Assembly: GCA_010093685.1 (NCBI GenBank)
Contig: MU006242.1
Span: 62,001-126,000 of the forward strand
DNA length: 64,000 nucleotides
Direction of reading: 5' to 3'
Source: Ophiobolus disseminans
Lineage: Eukaryota; Ascomycota; Dothideomycetes; Pleosporales; Phaeosphaeriaceae
Below, in pieces: positions 1 to 10,978 of this stretch (positions are counted from its first letter, which is position 1; every line of letters starts with the position of its first letter). A program made the position numbers and the translations under genes. Below the pieces are notes generated by a model. It did not search any database. It was not told the origin of the DNA and saw only the letters and a program-made list of their open reading frames with translations.

Positions 1-989
1 CGGATGGGGCTGGTGTAGGTGCAGGGTCCTTGGGCTTTTCGGGCTCAGCAACCTCCTCGTCAGCGACAGCCTCGGGTTCCTTCGAAGCCTCCTCGACAGC
101 CGCAGGGACCTCCTCTGACTGAGGTGCCTCGATCTCCTCGGGTACCTGTTCGACCGGAGCAGCAGGAGCGACATCCTCGACAGATGACTCCTCTTGCGCG
201 GCATCCTCGAGCTTGTTGTCCACCTTGCTCAAGTCCTCCTCGCTGGGGGCGGCCTCGCCGGCCTGGTTCAGCGATGCGTTCTCTGGGATGGCCGCAGTGT
301 GAGAGGGCTCATGTACGCCATTGGCGGGGGCGGACTCGTTCTGGAGGTCCTCCTCCTCCTCGGGCTCCTCGGCAAGGTAGCGGAAGATGTCGTTGAGCAC
401 GAAGTAGCCATTGGTTTGCTCGGCGAGGACGAAGGTCTGGGCGAAGCGCTTGTGGGGTTGGCCCTGGTTGGAGATCTCGCCGATGACTTGGATGACAATG
501 TTGGCGTCGGAGCCCTGGGAGTCGACGTTGGTGACGCGGACCTTGGTGTCCTTGAAGTCGAGGCCCTTGATGCGCTCATTGATAGCCTATTGCGGTCAGC
601 TTCGCGCTGTCTTGCAGCACACTTGTCTGTCATACCTTCTGGCCTACGCAGACGCTGACTTTCTCCTCTTCGACGCCCGAGACATACTGGGAGCGCTTGT
701 TGTAGAACAACTGCAGCACAGGTTAGTCGCGTGCCTTTGGCAGACCAATTGACCACAAGCAGCTTACGTAGAGTCGGTCGGGGCTCTTGCTGAGGGTTGT
801 GTAGTACTGCTCGACAAAGTACCAGCCGACTTCGTCCTTGGGGATCTCGTTGGCGGGTGCTTGTTGTGCAGGCTGGGCAGTGGGTTGCTGGGAGGGTGTG
901 AAGTTGGAGGCGCCAGTAGCGTAGCTGTTCTCGTAGGCTTGCGGCGCGTAGTTGCCGTTCATTGGACCGGAAGATTCGGTGGAAGCCAT
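1..989 (-). CDS. G3BP-like NTF2-domain RNA-binding protein (partial, 5' part)
   Basis: Start codon at 989-987. Three exons: 989-768, 710-636 and 586 to the window edge. Introns 767-711 and 635-587 have GTA donors, CTAAC/CTGAC branch points and AG acceptors, and the frame is continuous. After a Gln/Pro/Ala-rich N-terminus (~40 residues), residues ~45-165 read as an NTF2-like fold (DEVGWYFVEQYYTTL, GLDFKDTKV, IVIQVIGEISN, FAQTFVLAEQTNGYFVLND, FRYLAEE). An acidic Glu/Pro/Ala-rich linker follows and leaves the window. This layout is that of the G3BP family (fission yeast Nxt3, budding yeast Bre5), where an RRM normally follows the acidic region; the RRM would lie outside the window. Known family roles are stress granules and ubiquitin-protease cofactor function. 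Family assignment is firm; the precise orthologue is not. Confidence 0.85.
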
Positions 990-1099
990 GATGACGATGT
1001 CAAATAGGTGGTCGGTTTGCTAGAGGGCGAGCGTGTGCGTCGGCGCAAAGCTGTAAGATTACACGGTATTGGGCTGGTGATGGCAAGCCTAAGTAGGAG

Positions 1100-1152
1100 C
1101 TGGACGGGGATTTGTCAGCCCCTGGTACAAGCGACGGCTTGCGCGCACTTAC
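1100..1152 (-). other. Probable 5'-UTR intron of the G3BP-like gene
   Basis: Upstream of the start codon at 989, the minus strand shows a GTAAGT donor at 1152, a GCTGAC branch-like element and a CCAG acceptor ending at 1100, 53 nt in all. The size matches the coding introns of the same gene. It would lie in the 5' leader. RNA evidence is lacking. Confidence 0.45.
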
Positions 1153-2164
1153 TTGGTCGAAGGGAGAGATGGAAGGAAAACCGTGGAGGCAGAAAAGCGG
1201 AGAACTTGAGGCACGAGCGGAGAGGAACGCGGAGGTGGCGCAAATAATATGGCGATATATACGAAAGCTCCCTGGTGAGGAGAGTTTGCGAACTACAGAT
1301 GGAATTAGACGGGAGCAGTGTGTTGTGTGGGGTTGTGCGCGTGGAAGCTGGGTGGAGAGAAGTGAGGAGCATCATTAAGGGCGAACGGCCTAGGTAGATT
1401 TGTGGTGGTATGTGCGTTTGGGCAGCCGAAAAACCCCCGGAGCTCCTCCATCTTTGCGCCATGCGCCATGCATCGTCAACATGCCACCAGGTGATGCAAG
1501 GGTTTGAACCTCATTTACAGGAAGGCGGTATGTTCTCAAATTACTTTCAGGACTCTGTTGAATCAAAAGAAGATCGAGGATAGATAAGTTTCCACAGGCT
1601 AGACACATTGGTTGCAACACCTCACGTTGCCCTACCTCAGTTTGTGCCTGCTACGATAGCACCGAGGGACATTGTCGATAGCAAGCATGTCTCAACATGT
1701 CGGCTACTTAATGGCACAGGTATCTGTCAAGCCACTGGAGGTTGTGGCTTGTTCGCTCATGTCGGACCATTCTTCTGACCACTATATATTATTTGAAACA
1801 TTAAAGAATGTAACATCACGTGCATGAGCATGAGCATCGAGTGGTACATAACGAATGCTCCCACTACTTCCGACTAGCAGTGTTGGTGGCCACGCAATCA
1901 TGCTAAGAAGTAAAAGTAGACATGGAGGTGGAGGATTTTGACCAACGCCCCGCCCTCTACAGAGACGAATTTTGACTCTGCAGACACTGCGCCAGGAAAC
2001 GCAACTCAGCCGTATTAATTAAAGATTAACCGATCTATTGCAGACCTTAGTATTTCCTTGTTAAGCACAAGAAAAAAAGTTGAAAAACTAGTTCGTGGTT
2101 GTGTCTACGTGCGCAGTAAAGTTCCTCAAATATTGAGAGGCGGATCAGAAAAATAACACAGCGT

Positions 2165-2580
2165 TCGACGGTTGCACTGATACCTGCCTAATGTGGTAAT
2201 AGTATTATTTGTTTGTAAATGTTGCGAATTTTGCTCATTGTCTTGGATTCCGTGCCAACTTTGAGACTTTACACAGCCGAGAGTCGGGCAATTGAACCGA
2301 GGCATTACTGCTTTCGACGGCTAAAAAATACTTGCCTATTGTAGTAATTTATAGGATAGTAGGTGAAAGTAATTTTGAAGCGAGGAGGTCTTCAGTGCAC
2401 TCAACACACACCAACTTTATCCCCGAACATATATGGCCCGGTTCAACCTAGCCGAGGCACCGCTACTTTCCACAGTACAACGACGACTTGCCTATTCAAG
2501 TAATCTCAAATCGTGGTAAATGAAAATAGACCGAGGAGGCTCTCACTGCACTCAACTGAAAGAGAGTAACTGGCTGAAAC
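2165..2580. repeat. Degenerate ~150-bp tandem repeat, about three units
   Basis: A block reading roughly TACYTGCCTAWTGTRGTAAT recurs at 2181, 2331 and 2485, giving periods of 150 and 154 bp. Around the last two, further parallel matches occur: GAGGCAYYRCT upstream, and CGAGGAGG plus TGCACTCAAC downstream. The first unit is the most diverged. Many differences between units are C/T or G/A. This could be an old tandem duplication or a decayed repeat element; no coding signal was seen. Confidence 0.5.
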
Positions 2581-2854
2581 GCCGGGAGCCTCCACGCTCT
2601 GCTCAGCTCAACAAAAAGTTGCTACGTTCGACACTTGAAGAAAACCTTCCTGAATAGAAAACCTTTCGACTCGGTTGAGATGGTTTTTGAGTAATTAACA
2701 TTCTTGGAGCCGATGTGCTGTTCAGTGCGTGTAGTCTCACGCCAGTATTACTTGATGTATTATGTTGAGAATATTTGTAGTCTCCACCCAGTGGCTTCAG
2801 TATTCCAATTTGACTCAACATACCGTCGTCGTTCAAGGTATTGGAATATGTATT

Positions 2855-3601
2855 TCATCGTACATCTACCTCCTCCAGAATCCTCCTTACCTCTTTTTGA
2901 TGCACCGTTCCGACCGCTTCCACACCTTCCAGCCTCGCCGCAACTTCCTCTACAAATATCTTTCCTACACTCTCCACGCTTTCACCATCAACTCCCATCT
3001 TCTCAACACTAGTGGCCCTCTTTCCCTCCAGCCCACACGCCACAATACGATCAAACCACCACAGATCTGTATCAACATTCAACCCAATGCCATGACTTGT
3101 GATGTTCCTGCGCATATGCACACCAATGGCGGCAATCTTGTCATCTTCACTGGTCCACACTCCCGTGTTCTCCGTGGTCATAGCCTTGATACCGTACTTT
3201 GCGCATGTGGCTATTAAGCTCTTCTCTAACATGCCGACGTAGCATCTTGGACTCAATTTGTGCGTTCGCAGATCGACGATTGGGTATGCGACTAATTGCC
3301 CTGGGCCGTGGAAGGTTGTTTGGCCACCTCTCATGGCCTCTACGAAATCTGCGCGCCCGTTCGCCCTGAGATAATCCTGCTGATGTTCAGACACGTTTCC
3401 GATTTCTCGACGCCCGCAGGTGTAAACTGGCGTGAATTCTGCGGTTATGACGTGTGGGCCGGGAGCTGGTGCGATTGATGGTGGCTTGGATGCGAGAAAG
3501 CGAGAGACGAGATGTTCTTGAAGAGAGGCGGCGCGTTGGTAGGGGATAGGGCCGGGCAAGTGAATGTGTCGGAGGACACGTGCCCGCGCTGGGCTCGCCA
3601 T
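2855..3601 (-). CDS. LIP2: Mitochondrial octanoyltransferase (lipoyl(octanoyl) transferase, LipB family)
   Basis: Single-exon gene of 248 residues. It transfers octanoyl from acyl-carrier protein to a lysine of lipoyl-dependent mitochondrial enzyme subunits, the first step of protein lipoylation. LipB hallmarks are in order: an N-terminal HIHLPGPIPYQRA-like segment, the RGGQTTFHGPGQLVAYP block at ~91-107, the KIAAIGVH block with the catalytic lysine at ~155-162, GIGLNVDTDL at ~171-180, and the ACGLEGK segment with the catalytic cysteine at ~188. Length is normal for the family. The ATG at 3601-3599 precedes an Arg-rich stretch compatible with mitochondrial import. It is transcribed away from the neighbouring POP7 gene, only ~200 bp upstream. 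Confidence 0.93.
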   Translation of the reverse strand: MASPARARVLRHIHLPGPIPYQRAASLQEHLVSRFLASKPPSIAPAPGPHVITAEFTPVYTCGRREIGNVSEHQQDYLRANGRADFVEAMRGGQTTFHGPGQLVAYPIVDLRTHKLSPRCYVGMLEKSLIATCAKYGIKAMTTENTGVWTSEDDKIAAIGVHMRRNITSHGIGLNVDTDLWWFDRIVACGLEGKRATSVEKMGVDGESVESVGKIFVEEVAARLEGVEAVGTVHQKEVRRILEEVDVR

Positions 3602-3804
3602 TGCTATTATCTGAATTCGAGCATGTTTGTGAGATTTGGACGGAGGCGCAAGTGGAGGTGGTGAAAGCTAAAAGCCGACAATATCCGGGGTAGTCTTATC
3701 GATAAGCCAAAACTTTGGGAGCGCGTCCACATGATTTCATCCACGCGACAATCAAGACTACTTGGCACACGCATACTCGAAGCTCACCTCACTCAGCTGC
3801 AGTC

Positions 3805-4695
3805 ATGTCCGGCAAGAAAAGAACGCGCGACGGCCAAGTCAAGCCCTCAGACACGACACAGCAGCTAGTGGAACCAACACCGCCATGCGCCCAGCGTCCA
3901 CTGCCCTCCAGCACAACCACTGAGTCTCAAACGACGAACCAGACCGAAGTAGCGGTTGAAGAACCCTCCGAACTCAACAACGATGTATCCAACCCCGCGA
4001 AACCTGCACAACAAGCTACCCCAAAGCCCAAGCCAGAATCGCAACCCAAAACCAACTCAGAGCGCCAAAAACTCCCAAAACTCCCAAACAGTGCGCGAAC
4101 ACAGCCATCCAAACCCTCTCAACCTAATCTAACAGCCCCAGACACCACAATCTCCCGCCGTCCGCTCCTCCACCCCGCCCTCCCGACACCCTTCTCCTCC
4201 TCCGCATCCCCAAAAGTACTCTACATAACCGCGAAATCACCCTTCATCCCAACCCTCAAACGCATCCGCAAACTGCTTACAGAGATCGAGAAAAGGGCGA
4301 AACAATCCGCCGGCGCAATGTCCAGGGGCTCACGCAAAAAGGGCGCGCTGGAAGCTAATGGCCGGCTGAAGAGTGCGGATGTGGAGAAGGGACTTGTAGA
4401 TGAAGTAACGCGGCAGAAAGGTGTGCAAAACAGTGTGAGTGCGGGCGAGAAAGTGTGTCTGAAAGCCACGGGTAGGGCGATACCCCGGGCGTTGGAACTG
4501 GGCGTGCAGTTTCAGGAAGACGGGGATTGTGTGGTCAAGGTCGAGATGGGGAGTGTGAAAGCGATTGACGATATTGAAGTGCACGACAAAGAGGGTATTG
4601 AAGAAGGGGCTGTGGATGATGCCGAGGAGGAAGATATACCTGAGACGAGGATTCGCACTATTGGCTCCGTGACGGTGAGTATCGGGCTGAAGTAA
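3805..4695 (+). CDS. POP7: RNase P / RNase MRP subunit Pop7 (Rpp20, Alba-like)
   Basis: Start chosen at the ATG beginning MSGKKRTRDG; an upstream in-frame ATG at 3715 would add 30 unlikely residues. Intronless, 296 residues. A low-complexity Pro/Thr/Ser/Lys-rich N-terminal half (~1-125) precedes the conserved part: KVLYITAKSPFIPTLKRIRKLL at ~139, EKVCLKATGRAIPRALELG at ~216 and a DCVVKVEMGSVKAIDDIE strand, then an acidic loop and a final TRIRTIGSVTVSIGL strand. This is the Rpp20/Pop7 form of the Alba fold. The family binds RNase P and MRP RNA for tRNA 5' and pre-rRNA processing. The N-terminal extension is longer than in yeast Pop7 and looks disordered. Confidence 0.85.
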   Translation: MSGKKRTRDGQVKPSDTTQQLVEPTPPCAQRPLPSSTTTESQTTNQTEVAVEEPSELNNDVSNPAKPAQQATPKPKPESQPKTNSERQKLPKLPNSARTQPSKPSQPNLTAPDTTISRRPLLHPALPTPFSSSASPKVLYITAKSPFIPTLKRIRKLLTEIEKRAKQSAGAMSRGSRKKGALEANGRLKSADVEKGLVDEVTRQKGVQNSVSAGEKVCLKATGRAIPRALELGVQFQEDGDCVVKVEMGSVKAIDDIEVHDKEGIEEGAVDDAEEEDIPETRIRTIGSVTVSIGLK

Positions 4696-5497
4696 GAGGA
4701 TAGTTAGTGTGCGAGGGAGTGTGGAGACCCTTGTTCGATACCTATGATACCCACTTTCAATTCATCTTGATCAGAATTAACCAAGCATCGTACTGCACAT
4801 TCCAGGTCCTCACATCACAGCACAGCACATTCTGTTCATCAAGGCCAAATATATATCATTGAAGTCGAAATCCCACCCCCACCTCCAAAGTCCTAACAGA
4901 CTTCCAACCCGATCCCGTCGCGTCTCGTCTGATCATCCAAAGCCCAGCCAAAAATAAAAAGTAAAGAAGGTAAGTCATGTTACAAAGGAAAAGGTTTGGT
5001 AGTCGCTTGCTTGTACAGTGAATGTTGAGGACAAGTGTCCGTGAAAATGGCCCGTCCGTCCTGCTAAAATCAGGGCCAAACTAGAGAAACGCCGTGTGCA
5101 AATGGAAAGTTGAAGCCTGACCAAGGCTTCGCCTGAACTCCGAGTATGATGGTGTTTGCTTCGCAGTGTGAACGCCGAGCGGTAGCATGCAAGCAAGTAA
5201 TTCGAAGCGTTAGTGCGATCGGTAGGTCCTTCATCGATAGTGTGTGTGGAGTGCGTGCGCCAGCTAAACGGACTGGCATACAGAGCGTGGAGGTTCCAGA
5301 ATATGCACACGTCCTACAACAAGCCCTGGGCGACGTGCTCGTGGACATTTAGCTGTTCATCTTCGCTAGAACTTTGGCGACCTCTTCTTCACGATACGCA
5401 GATCGTCTTTGCCAACTCCTTCTTTCTCCCTCTCAGACCGCCCGCAGAGCGCCCATATCAGGCAAGACTAGGGCAGAGCAGTACCGAACGAGACTCT
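4696..5497. other. Intergenic, convergent 3' regions
   Basis: The 800 bp between the stop codons of POP7 and the FHA/TM gene. Several short ORFs overlap on both strands, but none has a recognisable motif or a good start. Nothing else was seen beyond likely 3' UTRs. Confidence 0.6.
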
Positions 5498-7748
5498 TCA
5501 GCGCTCGGCCTTGGGATACTGGTTCAGCATGGCCATAACAGCCACACCTATTGCAACCACTGTGACGATCGCACCCACGGGACCGCCATGGTACATTAGA
5601 TCTGAACGATCTTGACGTCGGGTGACTAGGGCGTTTGGCGTCTTTGCTGATGACGCTTGTGCGTCATCGTGATCCACAGCATGGCCGTTCGACATGTTGG
5701 CTCTTCGCAGCAACTCTTCTGTGCCTTCATCGTCGAGACCCTCGTCTTTGATGATGGTGATCTCACCCTCTTCCGCGTCGTTGTCATCCTCGGAACTCTC
5801 CTGTCCGTCAAGTGCGGCCTCTCTTGTCAACCGGTTGGCACTTCGACTCCGCCGTCTAGCTTCCCTACTGGACGCCCTTGCATTATCTCGGCGAATGCTT
5901 TCCACCATATCTGCCAGGCTCTTGCGGTCTGCTTCAGCAGTTTCGGCCCGTTCTCGGTAACGTTCCATCTGTTGCTTCATCTCAAGCATCTCCGTCATCA
6001 TCAGCTCCAGACGTTGTTGTAGTCGAGATGTGGTATCGGCAGCATCTGGAGACGCTGAACCATTCTCTATTTCGGTCGTATCGTCTGCTGCCTCGTGTTC
6101 GATAGACCCGTTGGCGTGCTGTAGCTCTGATTCTTCCTGCTCTTTGAGGGTCTCGCGCTGCAACTTGTTGGCCCGTTCCTCAGCCTCTTCCCTCGCGCGA
6201 CGCTCCTCACTTAGCATTGCCTCCAAATCTCGAAGGCGAACGCTCTGTGTCTCAATCTCTTTCTTGGCACTAGTCAGAGCATCATTGAGAGTGGACATCT
6301 GCGCATCAGACCGAACGGGTGATCCTAGCTTCGGACGCTCGGTATCCGACCTTCTAAGCGAGGAAGCAGCGTCCGGTTTTGCAGGTAATGGTTGCTGAGG
6401 CGGTGGAGCAGGAGGGTCCGAGAACCTAGCCTTCAAGTTCATGTCTTTGATCGGAGAGAGTTTGGTAGGGTCGATGGGTGACGATCTGGTCGACTCTTTC
6501 TTGGGTTCTGCGGTCAGAATGGCGTTGATATACTGGTGTGTTTGCTGGAGCTCCTGCGACTGTTGCTTGGCAGCTTTGATCTCGGCCTGGCAGTCTTAGT
6601 GATATCTTAGTTTGACGAGACTAGCGACTTACATTGAGCTTCTTCACCACTTGTTCCATTGTGATCGGCTGTAGCCAAAAGTTGGGGTGCCGCGGTTGCT
6701 GCATACCGTTGGTATAACCAGCTATCGCGCCAGGGCCCTGCATACGTTGACCGTTCATTGAGCCTTGGCTGGGTGTACGACCACGCATGTTGGCTAGCTG
6801 CTGCTGGCCATTTGGGCCCATCATGTTGGAGAGTTGCTGTCCCTCCATCTCGCCAAAATTTAGGTCGATCATGTCGCTTGCAGACCGGGCGTATATGCCG
6901 GCGTGTTCTACGCGTGCGGCGACCTTGTGATGTACTATCGTCTTCTGGTCTTCGCTGACGATGTCGATACCAAGCTCCAGCATGTCCTGCTCGCGCAACT
7001 CATGCGGGTCTGAGTCTCGATTCTCCTGTGATAGTCGTGCACCATTCACGAAGGTGCCGTTCGATGACTTGACGTCCCGAATCCATATCTTGCCCTGCCG
7101 GTCCGCCCATACTTCAGCGTGTTGCCTCGAGAGCACCTTTGAGTCGAAGTAGCCATTGAGGGGAGTAGGTATCGTCTTGTTGTTCGTCTGTCGGCCAATG
7201 CGGAGGACATCGGGGAAGAAGGGGACGGTGATGGTCTTGCGCTCGAAGGTGCCGTTCATAGGGACCAGGTGCAAGATCGCAGTCTGTTCCTGCCCCTGTG
7301 GCCGAGGCACGCCGTTCTGCTGCTGTGCCTGTACCGCGCCATTGTGCTGGGAGGGCACCAGCGGGGCAGGCGTTTGTAGTGCACTCATGGCAGATGCTGC
7401 TGATGCAGCAGGGCCTGTGGCTGCGATGGGCTGGGGGCGCGCTGTGGTGATTCCGGATATGGGCTCGGTTTTAGTTGCCGGCCATAGTCCCTTTGGCGCC
7501 TTAGTCTTGCGCGCGGCCCACGCTGCTTCGCTGCCGTTACCGTTGATAGGGGCGCCGCCGTTGACCTGTGATGAAGCGGCCGATATTGTCGAGGTGGTCG
7601 AGGCCTGGGACGACAGCGATGACGAGGAGTTCTGTCGCTGAGCGCTCTTCCTGGGCATGAACACACCGCCGCCGTTGGGTGCATCAGCGCTCCATGACTG
7701 GCGGTTTATGGTGTTGTTGAACAAAGGTTGCTGGGCTACCGCCGTCAT
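5498..7748 (-). CDS. FHA-coiled-coil tail-anchored protein, STRIPAK component (SLMAP / PRO45 / Far9-Far10 type)
   Basis: Two exons, 7748-6633 and 6586-5498, with intron 6632-6587 (GTAAGT donor, CACTAAG branch-like element, GCCAG acceptor), giving 734 residues. Layout: a disordered N-terminus; an FHA domain at about residues 180-245 (VLRIGRQTN, LSRQHAEVW, IRDVKSSNGTFVNG); a Gln/Gly-rich linker; a long coiled coil at about 425-590 with many Glu/Arg/Leu heptads; and a C-terminal hydrophobic segment at ~708-725 followed by a short basic tail. This matches SLMAP in animals, Far9/Far10 in yeast and PRO45/HAM-4 in filamentous fungi, which anchor the STRIPAK phosphatase-kinase complex at nuclear, ER or mitochondrial membranes. 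In filamentous fungi the complex is known for roles in cell fusion and fruiting-body development. Confidence 0.88.
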
Positions 7749-8651
7749 TGGTGTGGTTGTGGTCGAGGAAGGTGCGGTTCAGGGTCGGTTTCCGTGCGTG
7801 GGGACTCCCCGTCTTCTCCGCTTAAGCAACGCGACACTCGAAAAAAGCAGCGACACTCGGCGAGACAGTCAGGCACTCATGCGTCGCGGGATGGTGCAGC
7901 AGAAGGAAGGCGCAGTGGGTGGTGAGGGTGGCAGTCGCGGCGCGGCGGACGGATGTCGTGTGCTGTTCGTGGGAGAAGCCCGTGCGACGGCAGGGCGATG
8001 CAGGCGTGCAGGCGCTGCAGACAGGCGCAGAGCACAGCAGCAGGACCTAGAGGGAGTCGCTATCGTGATGGGGGCCACGGGTCGGGCTGGGCGATGAGCG
8101 ATGGTGAGCAGTGCGGATAGTCTACAGTTCGACGAGGAGAGGAGTCTAGATGCCGTTGTAGGGCCGCCTGGTTCCACGTGATATTGTGTTGGTGGTGGAG
8201 CGGCACGGGCATATATCACTTCGAAACGGGATAGATGCTGTCGAGATAAACGTACTCCGGAACGAGACAGCACGCGTTGTTCAAATCTTGATGCTTCATT
8301 CCTGCGGCGCGGTAATCAAAGGGCGTCTAATGTCACGTGTCGATATGTTCCTGGCGTCCGGGGCTGTCAGAACATTGAGACATTTCCCACACTCCGATCG
8401 CAATTTGTGCTCAGCGATCGATAGTGTCTCTAATCTACAAGCACACCGCCAGCATTAACGCACTGATGTATGGTTCACTATGCAATTGCTAGCTTCCACA
8501 ATGCGTCCATGGGCCTTCTTTCGTGGGGTGCATTGATGCTTGGCACGGATGCACGGGCATGGTGCTTGTAGTGGGACAACGGAAGCTCTGCGACCCGCCG
8601 TGTTTCTTCTCCGCATTTGTTTGACTGGGAAGCCGTCACAGCGCAATCAGC
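7749..8651. promoter_or_regulatory. Divergent intergenic region between the STRIPAK FHA gene and MGR2
   Basis: About 900 bp between two divergent start codons, so it must hold both promoters. ORFs overlapping the first 500 bp have skewed Arg/Ser/Pro composition and no motif. No specific operator was identified. Confidence 0.5.
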
Positions 8652-9198
8652 ATGCCCGTGCCTGTCTCTTCTATGCCGCAGGGCGCGCGTGGCCCGTCGA
8701 CACTCGACAAGCGTATGAAGCTGCCAATTGCATCTTCCTGCAACATCAGCTAACAGCGGGCAGTGAAGATGGGGGGCATGATGGGTGGATGTATGTCGTA
8801 TGCAGACGAAGAAGTGGCACACATGTCTGACTTTGGCCAGCTGTCGGCCTGATCATTGGCTTCATCTTCGGTGCGCACACTCTGCATGTCCATGTATCTT
8901 CTCTGATCGCCCAGGGTTCACAAACATCGTGCGTTTTGGCCCCGGCCCGAACGGAATGCTTCGAACACTTGGGCAGTACATGATGGGATCGGCCGCGACT
9001 TTTGGGTATGTCTAGGCTTTGAGAGGCTTTGCGCAGTTACTAAAGAATGATGCTAGCTTCTTCATGGCCATCGGCACAACCATTCGAACAGACAGCTCGC
9101 CCATAGCAACCGAGGCTTTCAGCAGGATCAACCGACGACCCATGATTCTACCACGCCACTACCAGAACATGCGCGCCTCTCGCGACGAGAAGAACTAG
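8652..9198 (+). CDS. MGR2: Mitochondrial TIM23-associated protein Mgr2 (Romo1 family)
   Basis: Five short exons: 8652-8712, 8764-8790, 8841-8870, 8915-9005 and 9057-9198, giving 116 residues. All introns are 44-51 nt; most have GTATG donors and three show CTAAC/CTGAC branch points. The joined protein shows the family core: DKLKMGGMMGG, VGLIIGFIFG, FGPGPNGMLRTLGQYMMG and SAATFGFFMAIGTTIR. That spacing matches yeast Mgr2 and human Romo1, with two membrane helices joined by a Gly/Pro loop. Mgr2 is known to gate lateral release of preproteins from the TIM23 translocase in the inner mitochondrial membrane. Because every exon is short, ORF scanning misses the gene entirely. Exon 3 uses a GTGCGC donor, the weakest splice call. 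The family call is firm. Confidence 0.85.
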
Positions 9199-9557
9199 GC
9201 GATCCTAGAGTGATGAAGGCGGCGACCACAAAACCTCTAGTGCGCAGAGGAATGTACAACATCACGGAAGAGTTGAGGAAAGACGTGTATATATAGCATG
9301 TTGGACAGGATAGATTGCTTCTAGCAAAGTTTGGGGGTTCTCTGGACACAATCTCAACCAAAACGATCGCTACCAAGGAAACAAATGGTCCCGTATGATC
9401 CTCAGGCAAAACTACTCGCAGAATGTACTGCACGATTCTTGGTCTTACTTTCGACTTTCTTTCTCACTTTCCCTCTCACCTTCCCTCCTCAGCCAACTAA
9501 CAGTGACTACACCTATTTGCGGCGCCTCCGCTATCTACCACAAAAAACACCCCGATC

Positions 9558-10475
9558 ATGTCCGAATTCGAGAACGATCTCACCTTAGCTAAGCGTCTAT
9601 CGCTAGTCACAGACGACAACCGATGCCATGCGACCAGTTTCGATCCTCCACATGCGCCACTTGAAACCCTCCTAGCTCGGCTGCACCAAGCAGGTGCAAG
9701 GTGTGAGGAGCTAGCCGAAAAGAATAAGCCTTTGGACGCAGGCTACATGGCGGAACGCATTTGCAGATGGGCAGAGGAAGTGCAGTCAACTTTAGTGGCA
9801 TGCAACGCAGCGGAAAGACAGCGATCCGATGATGTCTTTAAGGCCATCGACTGGTACAACGCAAATCTTGAGGCCAGCCGCAAAAGTACGATAGCACGTT
9901 ACGAGCAGGGAAAGAGGGAAGGCAAGGAGGAAGCGCAACTCAAGTCCTTGCAAATGTCAAAAACGAAAATGGAGGTGCAGGAACCGTCACACGAAGCCGG
10001 CATTGCGCAACTAGAACACTCACCAACACCCAACGACAAACTGCAAGACCCAGCCCAGCCCACAGTGCCAACACCATCCTCGTATCTACCAGTTGCTCCC
10101 CACGAATCTACTTCTCCTCCGCCCACCAACACCTCAATCTACCACATCGCCCAGCCCACTTCCTGGACAAGCAAGTACGATCGCCTCGCCGACCAGGATG
10201 CTGAGCTGCGCAAAGCAAAAACCGGAGAGCCAGCAATCAAGGGCCTCATCGCGGCGGAAGTAGAGCGGATCAAGGCACATTATGATCTGCAGATTCAACA
10301 CCACAAAGACAGGGCGGAGATGTTGGCTGCTGCAAATGTGGAGCTGACGAAGCAACTCCAGGAGCGTGGGTCTCTGTCGGAGAAGCGCAAGGCCACTGAA
10401 GACTTGGAGTTGCAACATGATGGTAATGGGGAGGAGAGTCGCCGAAGAAGGCGAGGAGTGGGTAGGGATGATTAG
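9558..10475 (+). CDS. Coiled-coil protein of unknown function
   Basis: Single-exon ORF of 305 residues; ATG at 9558 follows a CT-rich leader typical of fungal promoters. The first ~120 residues are predicted helical (LETLLARLHQAGARCEELAEK; AEEVQSTLVACNAAERQRSDDV). A Pro/Thr/Ser-rich linker spans about 150-205, then a second helical coiled coil (AEVERIKAHYDLQIQHHKDRAEML) and an Arg-rich end. I do not recognise a family. Codon use looks like that of its neighbours, and the ORF is open with no competing long frame. Probably a lineage-restricted gene. Confidence 0.65.
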   Translation: MSEFENDLTLAKRLSLVTDDNRCHATSFDPPHAPLETLLARLHQAGARCEELAEKNKPLDAGYMAERICRWAEEVQSTLVACNAAERQRSDDVFKAIDWYNANLEASRKSTIARYEQGKREGKEEAQLKSLQMSKTKMEVQEPSHEAGIAQLEHSPTPNDKLQDPAQPTVPTPSSYLPVAPHESTSPPPTNTSIYHIAQPTSWTSKYDRLADQDAELRKAKTGEPAIKGLIAAEVERIKAHYDLQIQHHKDRAEMLAAANVELTKQLQERGSLSEKRKATEDLELQHDGNGEESRRRRRGVGRDD

Positions 10476-10978
10476 CGAGCATATGTATCAGGGACTGTGA
10501 GCATGCGACGCATATTTTCACAGGATATTTTGATGTCGTTCATTTCGCGCAAGGTGTAGAATACCATGTAACATTTGAAGAAGCTTGCGCTTATAACCAC
10601 TGGAGTGCAATTTCTTTAGGAGTTCATCGGAAATCGGCAAGACATAATCAATCTCACAAGCTTGAAAAATACATGTCTGTTTTCGATATGCAATGCATCT
10701 TTACTCCTGTGGTGAAACTCCCGTCCCGCCCTACCGATCCTACGTCATTGGCTAGTTACGTCCGTCGGGAAACGTGTGTGCGTACCCCTCCCGGACTGCA
10801 TACCAAGCTTATCGGCTTACACTCGCATCTCGGATGCATATCTAAGAATAACGGTACTTGACAATTGTCTCTTCTAACCATTAAAATTTCTCAATAAAAG
10901 GGATACGCTCGCTCTTGTTTTCTCAACGTGAATACTCGAGACATCTCTACGTACCTTCACTGCAATACATCTACCATC
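10476..10978. other. Intergenic, 3' region plus M20-gene promoter
   Basis: About 500 bp between two head-to-tail genes. The last ~100 bp is CT/CA-rich leader before the ATG at 10979. No other feature was seen. Confidence 0.5.

Larger units (their letters stand above)
990..2854. other. Intergenic region with promoter and repeat remnants
   Basis: 1.9 kb between the G3BP-like start and the 3' end of the octanoyltransferase gene. The first ~400 bp is the promoter and leader of the former. From about 1,780 the DNA becomes AT-richer and holds the degenerate tandem repeat described separately. No ORF here resembles a protein family I know. Confidence 0.6.
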
